Assembly (NCBI RefSeq): GCF_016862635.1
Contig: NZ_BONI01000001.1
Coordinates: 62,001 to 126,000 of the forward strand
Source: Catellatospora coxensis
GTDB taxonomy: Bacteria; Actinomycetota; Actinomycetes; Mycobacteriales; Micromonosporaceae
Length of the DNA: 64,000 bases
Direction: 5' to 3'
The notes below the pieces were generated by a model. It worked only from the letters and a program-made list of their open reading frames with translations, was not told the DNA's origin and did not search any database. Made by a program: the position numbers and the translations under genes. Below are positions 8,032-17,800 of the stretch, piece after piece (the first letter of the stretch is position 1; each line of letters starts with the position of its first letter).

Positions 8032-11007
8032 GTGGCGGGAATCGGGCGGTTGGCACGGTACGGCTTCACGCTGTCGGCGACCGGCCCCGACCCGGCCGTG
8101 CTGCTGGGCGGGACCGGGCTGAACCTGTGGGACGCGGCCGCGCAGCGGCCCGTCGACGAGGAGAGCGCGCTCGTCCTGGAGCAGCTCGGCCGCGCCGCCG
8201 ATCCCGACCTGGCGCTGCGCCAGCTGCACCGCATCGCCGAGCGCGACGCCGGACCCGACAAGGGTGTGCTGGAGCGGCTCGGCGCCGACGAGGACCTGCG
8301 CATCCGGCTGATCACGGTGCTCGGGGCGTCGTCCGCGCTGGGCGACCAGATCGCCGCGCAGGCCGGGCAGTGGAAGGTGCTCACGCACACCGTGCCGCCG
8401 CGCTACGAGGTGCACAGCGGGCTGGCCGACGTGCCGTCGCTGCGGGCCGGCTACCAGCGCGGGCTGCTGCGCATCGCGGCCGGCGACCTGGCCGACGGGG
8501 TCGACGTCGAGACGACGATGGCCGAGGTGACCGCGCTGGCCGACGCGACGCTGCGGGCGGCGTACCGGATCGCGCTGGGCCGGGTCGGCGACCAGCGGCC
8601 CCGGCTGGCCGTCATCGCGATGGGCAAGTGCGGCGGGGACGAGCTGAACTACGTCTCGGACGTCGACGTCATCTTCGTCGCGGCCGAGGACGAGGACCTC
8701 GCCGCGGGCACCACCGTCGCCGCGGCGCTGATGGAGATCTGCGGCCACGTGGCCTGGCCGGTCGACGCCGCGCTGCGGCCGGAGGGCGGGCGCGGTCCGC
8801 TGGTGCGCACCCTGGCCAGCCACCTCGTCTACTACCAGCGCTGGGCCCGCACCTGGGAGTTCCAGGCGCTGCTCAAGGCCCGCCCGGTCGCCGGCGACGC
8901 CGGGGTCGGCAAGGCCTGGCTGGCCTCGTTGCAGCCGCTGATCTGGCACGCCGCCGAGCGGCCGGAGGCGGTCGAGGACGTGCGCGCGATGCGGCGGCGC
9001 ATCATCGACCAGGTGCCGCGGGCCGAGATCGAGCGGGAGATCAAACGCGGACCGGGCGGGCTGCGCGACATCGAGTTCGCGGTGCAGCTGCTGCAGCTGG
9101 TGCACGGGCGCGGCGACGAGACGCTGCGTTCGGGCAACACGCTCAACGCGCTGCGGGCGCTGGTCGCGGGCGGTTACGTGGGCCGCGGCGACGGGGAGGC
9201 GCTCAGCGCCGCGTACCGCTTCCTGCGCAACGTCGAGCACCGGCTGCAGCTGCAGCGGCTGCGGCGTACGCACACCGTGCCGGCCGACGACGGCCAGGCC
9301 GGCACCCTGGCGCTGCGCTGGCTGGCGCGCGCGATGAACTACAAGCGCGAGGAGCCGTCGCTGGGCACCGGCCGGGGCCGCGAGGGCGGCGGGCTGGACC
9401 CGATCGCGGCGTTCCGCGCCGACTGGGTCACCCACGCCGCCGAGGTCCGCCGGCTGCACGCCAAGCTGCTCTACCGGCCGCTGCTGGCCGCCGTGGCCAA
9501 GGTCCCCGCCGACGGCCTGTCGCTGCGCGCCGACGCCGCCCGCAAGCGCCTGGAGCTGCTCGGCTACGCCGACCCGGCGGGCGCGCTGCGGCACATCGAG
9601 GCGCTGACCTCAGGCGTGTCCCGGACCGCCGCGATCCAGCGCACCCTGCTGCCGGTGCTGCTGGCCGAGTTCGCCGACGCGCCCAATCCCGACGCCGGCC
9701 TGCTGGCCTACCGGCAGGTGTCCGACACGCTCGGCACCACCCCCTGGTATCTGCGCCTGCTGCGCGACGAGGGCCCGGTGGCGCTGCGGCTGGCCCGGGT
9801 GCTGGACAGCTCGCGCTACCTGACCGACCTGCTCTCCCGCGACCCGGAGGCGCTGCGGCTGCTGGCCGACGACACCGAGCTCGCCCCGCGCACCCGGCAG
9901 TCGCTGCTGGACGGCACGGCCGCCGCCGCCGGGCGGCACGCCGACCCGCGCGCGGCGGTGGCTGCGGTGCGGGCGATGCGCCGCCGCGAGCTGTTCCGCA
10001 TCGGCAGCGCGGACCTGCTCTCCGGGGCGGGCGAGCTCGCCCCGGCCAAACCGGTCGGCATCACCGAGGTCGGGCAGGGGCTCGCCGACCTCACCGACGC
10101 CACCATCGCGGCCGCGCTCGCGGTGGCCCGGCAGGCCGCGGGCGCCCCGGACGAGCTGCGCTTCGCCGTGATCGGCATGGGCCGGCTGGGCGGTGCCGAG
10201 ACCAGCTATCCGAGCGACGCCGACGTGCTGTTCGTGTACCAGCCCGCGCCTGGGATGAAAGATGACGAGGCCAACGGCGTCGCGCTGGCGATCGCGGAGC
10301 AGCTGCGCACGCTGCTGTCCGCGCCCGCGCCCGACCCGCCGCTGGGCATCGACGCCGACCTGCGCCCCGAGGGCCGGCAGGGTCCGCTGGTCCGCAGCCT
10401 CGCCGCGTACCAGCGCTACTACGCGACCTGGTCGCAGGTGTGGGAGGCGCAGGCGCTGCTGCGGGCCCGGCCCGTCGCCGGGGACGCCGGGCTGGCCGCC
10501 GAGTTCACCGCGCTCGTCGACCCGGTGCGCTACCCGGTCGACGGGCTGCGGCGGGAGCAGATCGTGGAGATCCGCCGGATCAAGGCCCGGGTGGAGAACG
10601 AGCGGCTGCCCCGGGGCGCGGACCCGCTCACCCACACCAAGCTGGGGCGCGGCGGCATCGCCGACGTCGAGTGGACGGTGCAGCTGTGGCAGCTGCGGCA
10701 CGGGCACGAGGTGGCGGGGCTGCGCTCCACGCGCACCCTCGACGCGCTCGCGGCGGCGCACGCGGCCGGGATCGTATCGGTCGAGGACGCCGAGGTGCTG
10801 GCCACGGCGTGGACGCTGTGCTCGCGGGTGCGCAACGCGCTGACGCTGATCCGCGGCCGGGCCGTCGACCAGCTGCCCCGGCACGGCGTCGAGCTGGCCG
10901 GGGTGGCCCGCCTGCTGGGCGGCGGCGACCCGGGCGGGTTCCTGGACGAGTACCTCAAGGTCACCCGCCGGGCCCGCGCCGCCGTCGAGCGGCTGTTCCT
11001 GGCCTGA
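8032..11007 (+). CDS. glnE: Bifunctional glutamine synthetase adenylyltransferase/deadenylase
   Basis: 991 aa, the usual full length. Two nucleotidyltransferase domains: the first has GKCGGDELNYVSDVDVIFV near residue 203 (deadenylylation half), the second GRLGGAETSYPSDADVLFV near 715 (adenylylation half). Each is followed by a helical domain with the GPGGLRDIEF or RGGIADVEW segment. The enzyme adenylylates and de-adenylylates a tyrosine of type I glutamine synthetase according to nitrogen status; glnA, 7.6 kb away, has a matching tyrosine. GTG start with TAACCT (8020-8025) six bases upstream, so probably leaderless. No GlnR-like box is visible in front of it. Confidence 0.95.
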   Translation: MAGIGRLARYGFTLSATGPDPAVLLGGTGLNLWDAAAQRPVDEESALVLEQLGRAADPDLALRQLHRIAERDAGPDKGVLERLGADEDLRIRLITVLGASSALGDQIAAQAGQWKVLTHTVPPRYEVHSGLADVPSLRAGYQRGLLRIAAGDLADGVDVETTMAEVTALADATLRAAYRIALGRVGDQRPRLAVIAMGKCGGDELNYVSDVDVIFVAAEDEDLAAGTTVAAALMEICGHVAWPVDAALRPEGGRGPLVRTLASHLVYYQRWARTWEFQALLKARPVAGDAGVGKAWLASLQPLIWHAAERPEAVEDVRAMRRRIIDQVPRAEIEREIKRGPGGLRDIEFAVQLLQLVHGRGDETLRSGNTLNALRALVAGGYVGRGDGEALSAAYRFLRNVEHRLQLQRLRRTHTVPADDGQAGTLALRWLARAMNYKREEPSLGTGRGREGGGLDPIAAFRADWVTHAAEVRRLHAKLLYRPLLAAVAKVPADGLSLRADAARKRLELLGYADPAGALRHIEALTSGVSRTAAIQRTLLPVLLAEFADAPNPDAGLLAYRQVSDTLGTTPWYLRLLRDEGPVALRLARVLDSSRYLTDLLSRDPEALRLLADDTELAPRTRQSLLDGTAAAAGRHADPRAAVAAVRAMRRRELFRIGSADLLSGAGELAPAKPVGITEVGQGLADLTDATIAAALAVARQAAGAPDELRFAVIGMGRLGGAETSYPSDADVLFVYQPAPGMKDDEANGVALAIAEQLRTLLSAPAPDPPLGIDADLRPEGRQGPLVRSLAAYQRYYATWSQVWEAQALLRARPVAGDAGLAAEFTALVDPVRYPVDGLRREQIVEIRRIKARVENERLPRGADPLTHTKLGRGGIADVEWTVQLWQLRHGHEVAGLRSTRTLDALAAAHAAGIVSVEDAEVLATAWTLCSRVRNALTLIRGRAVDQLPRHGVELAGVARLLGGGDPGGFLDEYLKVTRRARAAVERLFLA

Positions 11008-11020
11008 CCGCCCGCGTGTC

Positions 11021-11085
11021 ATCGACGCCGGCCCATCACGTCGAAAATGATCTACCGCCAGTCGATGTCATAGGCCAATGTCGAT
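11021..11085 (+). repeat. Palindromic repeat family D, copy 1 (65 nt)
   Basis: Begins ATCGACGCCGGCC and ends GGCCAATGTCGAT, with an inner CGTCGAAAATGATC segment. It has the same length and ends as the better-paired copy at 40170-40234. It lies just after glnE; its arms here are more diverged. Confidence 0.75.
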
Positions 11086-11193
11086 GCGGGCGGGGGTGGG
11101 TGGCGCGGAGACCGTCAGCCCTGCGTGTGTACGGCGCGCGCGAGGGCTCGGCGTGCCCAGGGAGCTTTCATGGTCATGTCGTACTGTGATCGC

Positions 11194-11979
11194 GTGACGC
11201 TCTACGTGGTCGGTGACGTGCACGGGCATCTCACGCCGCTGACCCAGGCGCTGCGGGTGACCGGCCTGCTCGACGCGCAGGGCGCGTGGTCCGGTGGCGA
11301 CGCGCGGCTGTGGTTCCTCGGCGACCTGACCGACCGCGGCCCGGACGGCATCGGCGTGATCGACCTGATCCGCCGGCTGCAGGGCGAGGCCGCCGCGGCC
11401 GGCGGCGAGGTCGGCTGCGTCATCGGCAACCACGACATGCTGCTGTACGGCAGCCGCTTCGTCCCGCAGTCGCCGGTGACCGAGGTGCGCACCATCGTGC
11501 AGGTGTGGGCGCTCAACGGCGGCCAGGAGCACGACCTGGAGGGCCTGAACGAGCAGCGGGCCGCCTGGCTGGCCGACCTGCCGGCGGTGGCGCTGGTGGA
11601 CGACCACCTGCTGCTGCACGCCGACACCCTGGCCTACCTGGAGTTCGGGCCGACCGTCGACGAGATCAACGCCGCGGTGCGCACCATCATGCGCGAGCGC
11701 GACGAGCAGACCTTCGGCCGCAACACCCGGCTGCTGTTCCGCCGGTTCGAGTTCCTGGAGCACAACGACGGCGTCGCCAACGCCCGCCTGCTGCTGGACA
11801 GGCTGGGCGGCCGGCAGATCGTGCACGGCCACTCGACCATCCCGGAGACCTTCGGCGTCGCCCCGACCGCGGTACGCGGGCCGGTCACCTACGCCGACGG
11901 GCTGGCCATGGCCGTGGACACCGGCATCTCGCTGGGCGCGCCCTGCATCGTCGTCTCGCTCACGCCCGCCGCCGCCTGA
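11194..11979 (+). CDS. Calcineurin-like metallophosphatase
   Basis: 261 aa. All metallophosphoesterase blocks are present: GDVHGH (residues 7-12), GDLTDRG (about 43), GNHDMLLYG (about 81) and VHGHSTIPE (about 209). The layout resembles bacterial protein-serine/threonine phosphatases and Ap4A hydrolases; the substrate cannot be told from sequence. The start is GTG 11194 rather than upstream codons because TACTGT (11182-11187) lies six bases before it and the protein begins directly with strand 1 (MTLYVVGDVHGH). It is probably a single-gene unit. Confidence 0.85.
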   Translation: MTLYVVGDVHGHLTPLTQALRVTGLLDAQGAWSGGDARLWFLGDLTDRGPDGIGVIDLIRRLQGEAAAAGGEVGCVIGNHDMLLYGSRFVPQSPVTEVRTIVQVWALNGGQEHDLEGLNEQRAAWLADLPAVALVDDHLLLHADTLAYLEFGPTVDEINAAVRTIMRERDEQTFGRNTRLLFRRFEFLEHNDGVANARLLLDRLGGRQIVHGHSTIPETFGVAPTAVRGPVTYADGLAMAVDTGISLGAPCIVVSLTPAAA

Positions 11980-12057
11980 CGTCGGCGGCGTCCGGTGAGG
12001 CCGGACGAGCCGCAGGGGGTGCCCGCGGCGTGTCGCGGTGGCCTAGGCTGGCTCCCC

Positions 12058-12240
12058 GTGACGTGGGGGATGGCGCGGCCGGCGGACCTGTCCCGGCGGG
12101 CGTGGTCGGTGGACGTCGGGCTGACCCTGACAGGCCGGGACTACCCGAGATCATTCGAGTTGCCCGGCACCTGTGCGAATGTGTCGTCAAGATACGCACA
12201 GGTGCCAGGCAACTCCGATGATCAAGGCTTTACGGCTTGA
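12058..12240 (+). other. Short ORF behind a leaderless-type promoter, running through a palindrome
   Basis: A GTG at 12058 has TAGGCT (12044-12049) eight bases upstream. The 60-codon frame looks ordinary for about 30 codons, then reads through the family C palindrome to a TGA at 12238-12240, overlapping the end of the acylase gene. It may be the 5' end of a gene cut by the repeat, or only a promoter with a chance frame. Confidence 0.25.
12149..12223 (+). repeat. Palindromic repeat family C, copy 1 (75 nt)
   Basis: Runs from GATC to GATC: two 29-nt arms with three mismatches and a 17-nt loop that starts AATG and ends TCAAGATA. Three more copies of exactly 75 nt lie at 26175, 33552 and 35604. 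This one ends seven bases before the stop of the acylase gene, between convergent genes. Confidence 0.9.
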
Positions 12241-14776
12241 GGATCTGCGTGTTCGTCGCTTCCTTCTCGATCGTCGCCTGGGCGAAGCGGAACGGCAGGG
12301 TCTGGCCGGTACGCCACAGTTCGAACTGGTCGGCGTAGTTGTCGTGGAACGCGTGGCCGGAGTTGCCGGTCAGCTGGATCCAGCGGGAGTCGTCCAGGTC
12401 GGCCAGGTTCACGATCATGCGCATGGACGGCACCGCGTCGACCTCGTACCCCTGCCCGGCGCTCCAGCCCGTGGCGTTGACGATCGCGTCGCCGCCGGAG
12501 ACGCCGACGGTGTCCCGGTTGAACAGCCACTCGATCGGGCCGATGCCGGACTCGCCGAACGTCGCGTGGGTCGGGGTGAGGGTGTGCATGTCGCCCCAGC
12601 GCCACTGCTTCGGGTCCTCGCCCTGCGCCTCGGACAGCTCCTGCACCGCCGCCGACATGGCCTGGGCCAGCATGTCGTCCCGCTTCTCGACGGCGGGCGT
12701 GCCCTTGTTGTCCCACCACTTGTCGTCGGGCTTGGCCAGCAGCGCGCGGACCACCTCGAACCAGCGGTCCCCGCCGTCGGCGGCGTAGTCCTCGCCCAGC
12801 TCGTCGAAGGTCAGGCCGAGCAGGTTCTTCCAGACCGCGTTGTAGTACGCGGCCGCGGCCGAGTCCTCGCCCTGCTGGAAGTCCCAGTCGACGAGCAGCG
12901 CGTCGGCGTTCTTCTCGACCTGCGACGGGGCCTGCCGAGGGGCCTTCTGCAGGGCCGGGATCAGCGTCGGGGCGAAGCCGTTGCGGTTGTCGAACTGCTG
13001 CTTCTGCACGTCGTCCAGCGTGATCTTCCCGCCGGCCGCGCCGAGCATGTCGTAGATGCGCTGGCTGCGGTAGCCGTAGCTCCAGTCGTCGGTCAGGTGC
13101 TGCTGGTACTGGTCGCCGATGACGGCCTGGTTGGCGGTGACCACGTAGCCGCGCTCGGGGTTGAGCACGTTCGGCAGCTCGTCGAACGGGATGAAGCCGG
13201 TCCAGTCGTACGCCGGGTCCCAGCCGGGCGCGAACCACTTGCCGTCGCCCTTGCCGCGCACCGGGATACGCCCCGGCGACTGGTAACCGATGTTACCCTC
13301 GACGTCGGCGTAGACGATGTTCTGCGCGGGCACCTCGAACAGCGCGGCCGCGGCCCGGAACTCGTCCCAGTCGCCCGCCTTGTTGATGGCGAACACGGCG
13401 TCGCCGGTGCGGCCCGGGTCGAGCGCGGTCCAGCGCATCGCGATCGCGTACTGCCCGCCGAGCTTCTTCAGGCTCTCGCTGGCGTCCGACAGCAGCGGGC
13501 CGTGCTTGCTGGTGCGCACCGTGATGGTGACGTCGGAGCCACCGGCGACCTTGAGCACCTCCTGGCGCGTGGCCAGCGGCTCCCAGGTCTCGCCGACCTT
13601 CACCTTGTCGCCCTCGACCTGCTCCAGGTACATGTCGATGACGTCGGGGTCGAGGTTGGTGAAGCCCCAGGCGATCTTCGCGTTGTGGCCGATGACCACG
13701 CCGGGCACGCCGGAGAAGGTGAAGCCCGCGACGTCGGTGCCGCACTCGCAGTGCAGGCCCATCTGGTACCAGATGCCGGGCTGGCTCGGGCTCAGGTGCG
13801 GGTCGTTGGCCAGGATCGGCTTGCCGGTGGCGGTCAGCTTGCCGCTGATCACCCACGAGTTGGAGCCGATGCCGTCGCCGTCGGCGTTGCCCATCAGGCC
13901 GGGCAGCCCGGCCAGCGCGTCGGCCATGTCGTTCAGGCCGTCGGCCGCCAGCGCCGCCAGGGGCGTGGCCGGCGGGGGGACCGATGCGGCCGGGGCGGTC
14001 GCCTTGGCGTCGAACGCGCCGTTCACGATCGCGCCGCCGGTGACGATCGGCAGGTTGCGGTCGATCGGGTACGCCGGGTAGAGCTGGTCCACCTGCTCCT
14101 TGCTCAGGCCCTCGGCCTGCAGCGCGGCGCGGCGGATCTCGGCCTCCATGTTGCCGCGCAGGTCCCAGGCCATCGCCTTGAGCCAGGCCAGGCTGTCCAC
14201 CGGCGACCAGCGCTCGATGACGTAGTCGGAGTTCTGCAGGCCGAGGATGCCGTACTCCAGGCTCAGCGCGCCCGACGCGGCGAACCCGTCACCGTCTTTG
14301 TCGGTGTTGGCGGCCAGCCACGCGTTCACGCCCTCGGCGTACGCCTCCAGCCCCTTGCGGGACTCCGGCGTCAGCAGCGCCACCTCCTGCTCGGCGACCC
14401 GGCGCCAGCCCATGGTGCGCAGGTACTTGTCCGTCTCCAGCTGCGACTCGCCGAACAGCTCGGAGACCCGGCCGGCGGTGACGTGGCGGCGGAAGTCCAT
14501 CTCCCAGAACCGGTCCTGGGCGTGCACGAAGCCCTGGGCGCGGTACAGGTCGTCGCTGGTCTTGGCGTAGATCTGGGGGATGCCGTGGCTGTCGCGGCGC
14601 ACGGTCACCGGCGCGGCGAGCCCGGTCAGGGTGAGCTCGCCGTCGAGAGTCGGCAGGGCGCGGCGCACCGACCAGACGGCCAGCCCGGCGACGAGGACGG
14701 CCAGCACCGTCACGACGCCCAGCAGCCAGAACGCGGTCTTACGCAGGCGGCGGAGCCAAAGGCGTGGGGGGTTCAC
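12230..14776 (-). CDS. Penicillin acylase family Ntn-hydrolase (peptidase S45), membrane-anchored
   Basis: 848 aa. One transmembrane helix at about residues 12-36 (TAFWLLGVVTVLAVLVAGLAVW) precedes the alpha-chain region with the family segments VTVRRDSHGIPQIYAKTSDDLYRAQGFVHAQDRFWEMD (quoted in part: HGIPQIYAK, GFVHAQDRFWEMD). The catalytic serine of the beta chain is predicted at Ser305 (GIGSNSWVISG), freed by autocleavage after Gly304. LANDPHL and GVVIGHN follow as expected. Members hydrolyse amide bonds of beta-lactams, acyl-homoserine lactones or lipopeptides; the substrate is unknown. GTG 14776 has TAGACT eight bases upstream. Confidence 0.88.
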   Translation of the reverse strand: MNPPRLWLRRLRKTAFWLLGVVTVLAVLVAGLAVWSVRRALPTLDGELTLTGLAAPVTVRRDSHGIPQIYAKTSDDLYRAQGFVHAQDRFWEMDFRRHVTAGRVSELFGESQLETDKYLRTMGWRRVAEQEVALLTPESRKGLEAYAEGVNAWLAANTDKDGDGFAASGALSLEYGILGLQNSDYVIERWSPVDSLAWLKAMAWDLRGNMEAEIRRAALQAEGLSKEQVDQLYPAYPIDRNLPIVTGGAIVNGAFDAKATAPAASVPPPATPLAALAADGLNDMADALAGLPGLMGNADGDGIGSNSWVISGKLTATGKPILANDPHLSPSQPGIWYQMGLHCECGTDVAGFTFSGVPGVVIGHNAKIAWGFTNLDPDVIDMYLEQVEGDKVKVGETWEPLATRQEVLKVAGGSDVTITVRTSKHGPLLSDASESLKKLGGQYAIAMRWTALDPGRTGDAVFAINKAGDWDEFRAAAALFEVPAQNIVYADVEGNIGYQSPGRIPVRGKGDGKWFAPGWDPAYDWTGFIPFDELPNVLNPERGYVVTANQAVIGDQYQQHLTDDWSYGYRSQRIYDMLGAAGGKITLDDVQKQQFDNRNGFAPTLIPALQKAPRQAPSQVEKNADALLVDWDFQQGEDSAAAAYYNAVWKNLLGLTFDELGEDYAADGGDRWFEVVRALLAKPDDKWWDNKGTPAVEKRDDMLAQAMSAAVQELSEAQGEDPKQWRWGDMHTLTPTHATFGESGIGPIEWLFNRDTVGVSGGDAIVNATGWSAGQGYEVDAVPSMRMIVNLADLDDSRWIQLTGNSGHAFHDNYADQFELWRTGQTLPFRFAQATIEKEATNTQILKP

Positions 14777-14784
14777 GTTGGCGG

Positions 14785-14825
14785 AGTCTACGCACATGTT
14801 GTGACCCGCGTTACCACCAGGTAAC
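14785..14825 (-). promoter_or_regulatory. Promoter of the acylase gene with a palindromic operator
   Basis: On the minus strand a -10 TAGACT (14790-14785) lies eight bases before the GTG. The palindrome GTTACC-N4-GGTAAC (14810-14825) covers the expected -35 position, so a repressor site is likely. The regulator is unknown. Confidence 0.45.
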
Positions 14826-14839
14826 ACAGACTTTGCTGG

Positions 14840-17800
14840 TCAGGTGCGCAGTCTTACCTGAGCCGTTCCGGTCGCCCGGTCGTTCGGGTCCACGATCAGC
14901 TGGTACGTCCCGGTCGCCGGCAGCTCGGTGCCCTCCTCGCGCAGCCCGCCCCTGCCGTTGATCACGCAGCCGGACTCGACCACGTCGCCGTCCGGGCCGC
15001 GCAGCTCCAGGCCGCCGCACTGGCTCGGCAGGTCCGTGCTCGGGACCTCGATGAACACCCGCTGCCCGATCCGCCCGGTGAAGGTCAGCACGCCGACCGC
15101 GCCCGGCCGGTCGATCCGGACGGTGACCGCGTCGCCGTCCACCGGAAGGTCGAGCCGTTGGTCCACGGCGAGGACCACGCGCACCTTCGCCTCGCCGACG
15201 TTCGTGTCCCGCGGGTCCACGACCACCGTGTACGTGCCGCCGTCCGGCAGGGTGAAGCCGTCGATGTAGCCGCTGCCGTTGATGACGCAGCCGGAGGTGA
15301 CCTGCTTGCCGTCCGGGCCGAGCAGGTCCAGGCCGCCGCACTGGCTCGGCAGGTTCGTGCTCGGCACGTCCACGAACACCTTCTGCCCGGCCGTCGCGGT
15401 GAAGGTGAACCGGGCGACCGTGCCCGGCTTCGCCAGGCGTGCGGTCAGCTCCGGGCCGTCCGGCGTGATCGCCTCCTGCTGGTCCTCGACGGTCAGCAGG
15501 CGCAGCCGGGCCTCACCGGTGTCGTCGCCCCGCGGATCGACCGTGATGCTGTACGTGCCGGTCTCCGGCAGCACCGTGCCGTCGATGTACCCGGCGCCGT
15601 TGATGACGCAGCCCGACGCCACCTGCTTGCCGTCCGGGCCGAGCAGGTCCAGGCCGCCGCACTGGCTCGGCAGCGTCGTCGCGGGCACGTCCAGGAAGAC
15701 CTTCTGCCCCTTCGTGCCCGCGAACTCGACCTTCGCGACCGCGCCCGGGGCGTCCACCCGCACCGTCCAGGTCTGCCCGCCCAGGTCCGCGCCCCCGGCG
15801 AAGACCTGGCCCGCCTTGGCGGCCACGGCGAAGTCGGGCTGCCCGGTCAGCGCCACGTCCAGCACGCAGCCGGCCAGCACGGCCGGGTCGGAGACGCCCA
15901 GCTCGCGGCAGATCGCCTCGGCCGAGGCCCGGTTCGGCAGCTCGGCGGTGGCCGCGTCCTGCTCCGGGAAGGCGCGGTCGACGTAGCTGTCGGTGGACTT
16001 GCCCGCCGGGTAGGTGAACAGGGACGACGCGGCATCGACGCGCCAGCTGTCGGCGTACGCCGGATAGAGCGCGGCGAACGTCGGCTGCGTGCCCAGCGGC
16101 GTGCCGCCGCGCGGGCGCACGTCGTCGTCGGACTTGCCGTTGAAGTCGCCGAGCAACCCTTCCAGCTTTCCCGCGTACGCCTGCGCGGGCTCGACCGACA
16201 GGGCCAGGCCCCAGATGCCGATCGGATCGATCACCAGGCGGGAGCCGTCCTTCCAGCGCAGCTCGACGTCGCCGTCGGCGTTCGTGCGCACCTCGCCGCC
16301 CCCGGCGAGCCGCCGGGGGGCGGCCAGCTCCGCCGGGGCCGGGCCGGTCGCCACGCCCGCCACCAGCAACTCGACGCCGGCCGTGGTCATCCGGGCCTCG
16401 ACCCGCTCGCCGTCGACCTTCGCCGCGACCGCCGAGTTCACCGCGACCATGCGCGAGCCCGGCACCGGCTCCTGGCGGACCTGGATCTCGTACGCCCCGG
16501 CGGTCTCGCGCACCGCGACGAACTCGCCCGCGGCCTGGAAGTCGTAGCGCAGCCCGTCGATCGTGCGCAGGTGCGGGTCCCCGGTGCTGTGCCCGCAACC
16601 CGCGCCCGTGCAGGCCGGGGGCGGCGGGGGAGCGGTGCAGTCCCCGCTCGGCAGCGGCCGGTCGCCGTAGTGGCTGCGCGCCGGGCGGCCCAGCGCCTCC
16701 CGCAGCCGGTTCTGCGCCCGGGTGGCCATCACCTCGGTCGTCGGGATGCCGCTGCCCGCGCAGTCCTCCCGGCTGTACGTGCCCTGGTTGTGCTGCCAGC
16801 CGTGGTGGAACTCGTGGTAGAGCACGTCGCACGGGTCGGCGTTGCCGCCGCTGCCGAAGTAGGCGTGCCGGTCCTCGGTGTCCCAGAAGACCAGGATGTT
16901 GTTCTTGTCGAGCGCGCCCTCGTGGCTGTCGCCGGGCTGGGCGCGGATGATGCTCACGGTCACCCCGGGCGCCTCCAGCGCGGGCAGGATGCCCGCCGGG
17001 TCGCCGCCGGGCGCGTGCAGGATCGCGCTGCAGGCGGCCCAGGCGTCGGCCAGCTCCGGGTCGGTCACGATGATCTCCGCGTACGCCGGGCGGCCCGGCC
17101 CCGCCACTGCGCCGAGCGCCACCACCAGCGCCAGCACCACCGCCCCGCCGATCCCGGCCACCCCGCCGGACCTGCCGGAGTCCCCGTTCCCGTCCGCTCC
17201 GTCGGACCCGGACCTGCCGGAGTCCGCGGTTCCGTCTCCGGCGCTGGAGCCTGTGCCGCCGGCCGCCGGACCGCCGTCGGGAGCGGGGCCGTCACCCGTC
17301 GCGGCGGCCGCGCGGCCGCGTCTGCGCCGCTTCACCAGGATCACGACGAGCAGCACCACCACCAGCACCGACGCGACGGCCCCGGCGAGGATCGCCCAGT
17401 GCCACCACGGGCGGCCGGCGTCCACCGCTTCGGCCGTGACAACTGCCCCGGCCAGCGGGGCGCAGGCGGCCGGCCCGCTCTCCGGCACGATCGGCACCGC
17501 GTACGTGAACTCCAGCCGCAGCGGCACCCCGGGCTTCACCGGGTACAGCGAGCCGAACGCGCCCGCGCCGGCCGACCAGGTGACGATCTCGATGGCGTGC
17601 CCCGTCGGCCCGATCGGGATGGCGCGCAGCGGCACCTCCGTGCTCGCCCCGGGCTCCAGCGTGTGCAGGCGCTCGGCCAGCACTGCCTCCAGCGATTCCG
17701 CGAACGAGGTCTCCATCGGCAGCGGCGTGACGGTGACGCCGTCCTGCTCCAGCCGGGTCACCGCGAGTGTGCCGTACGCCGAGGTCACCACCTGGCAGGC

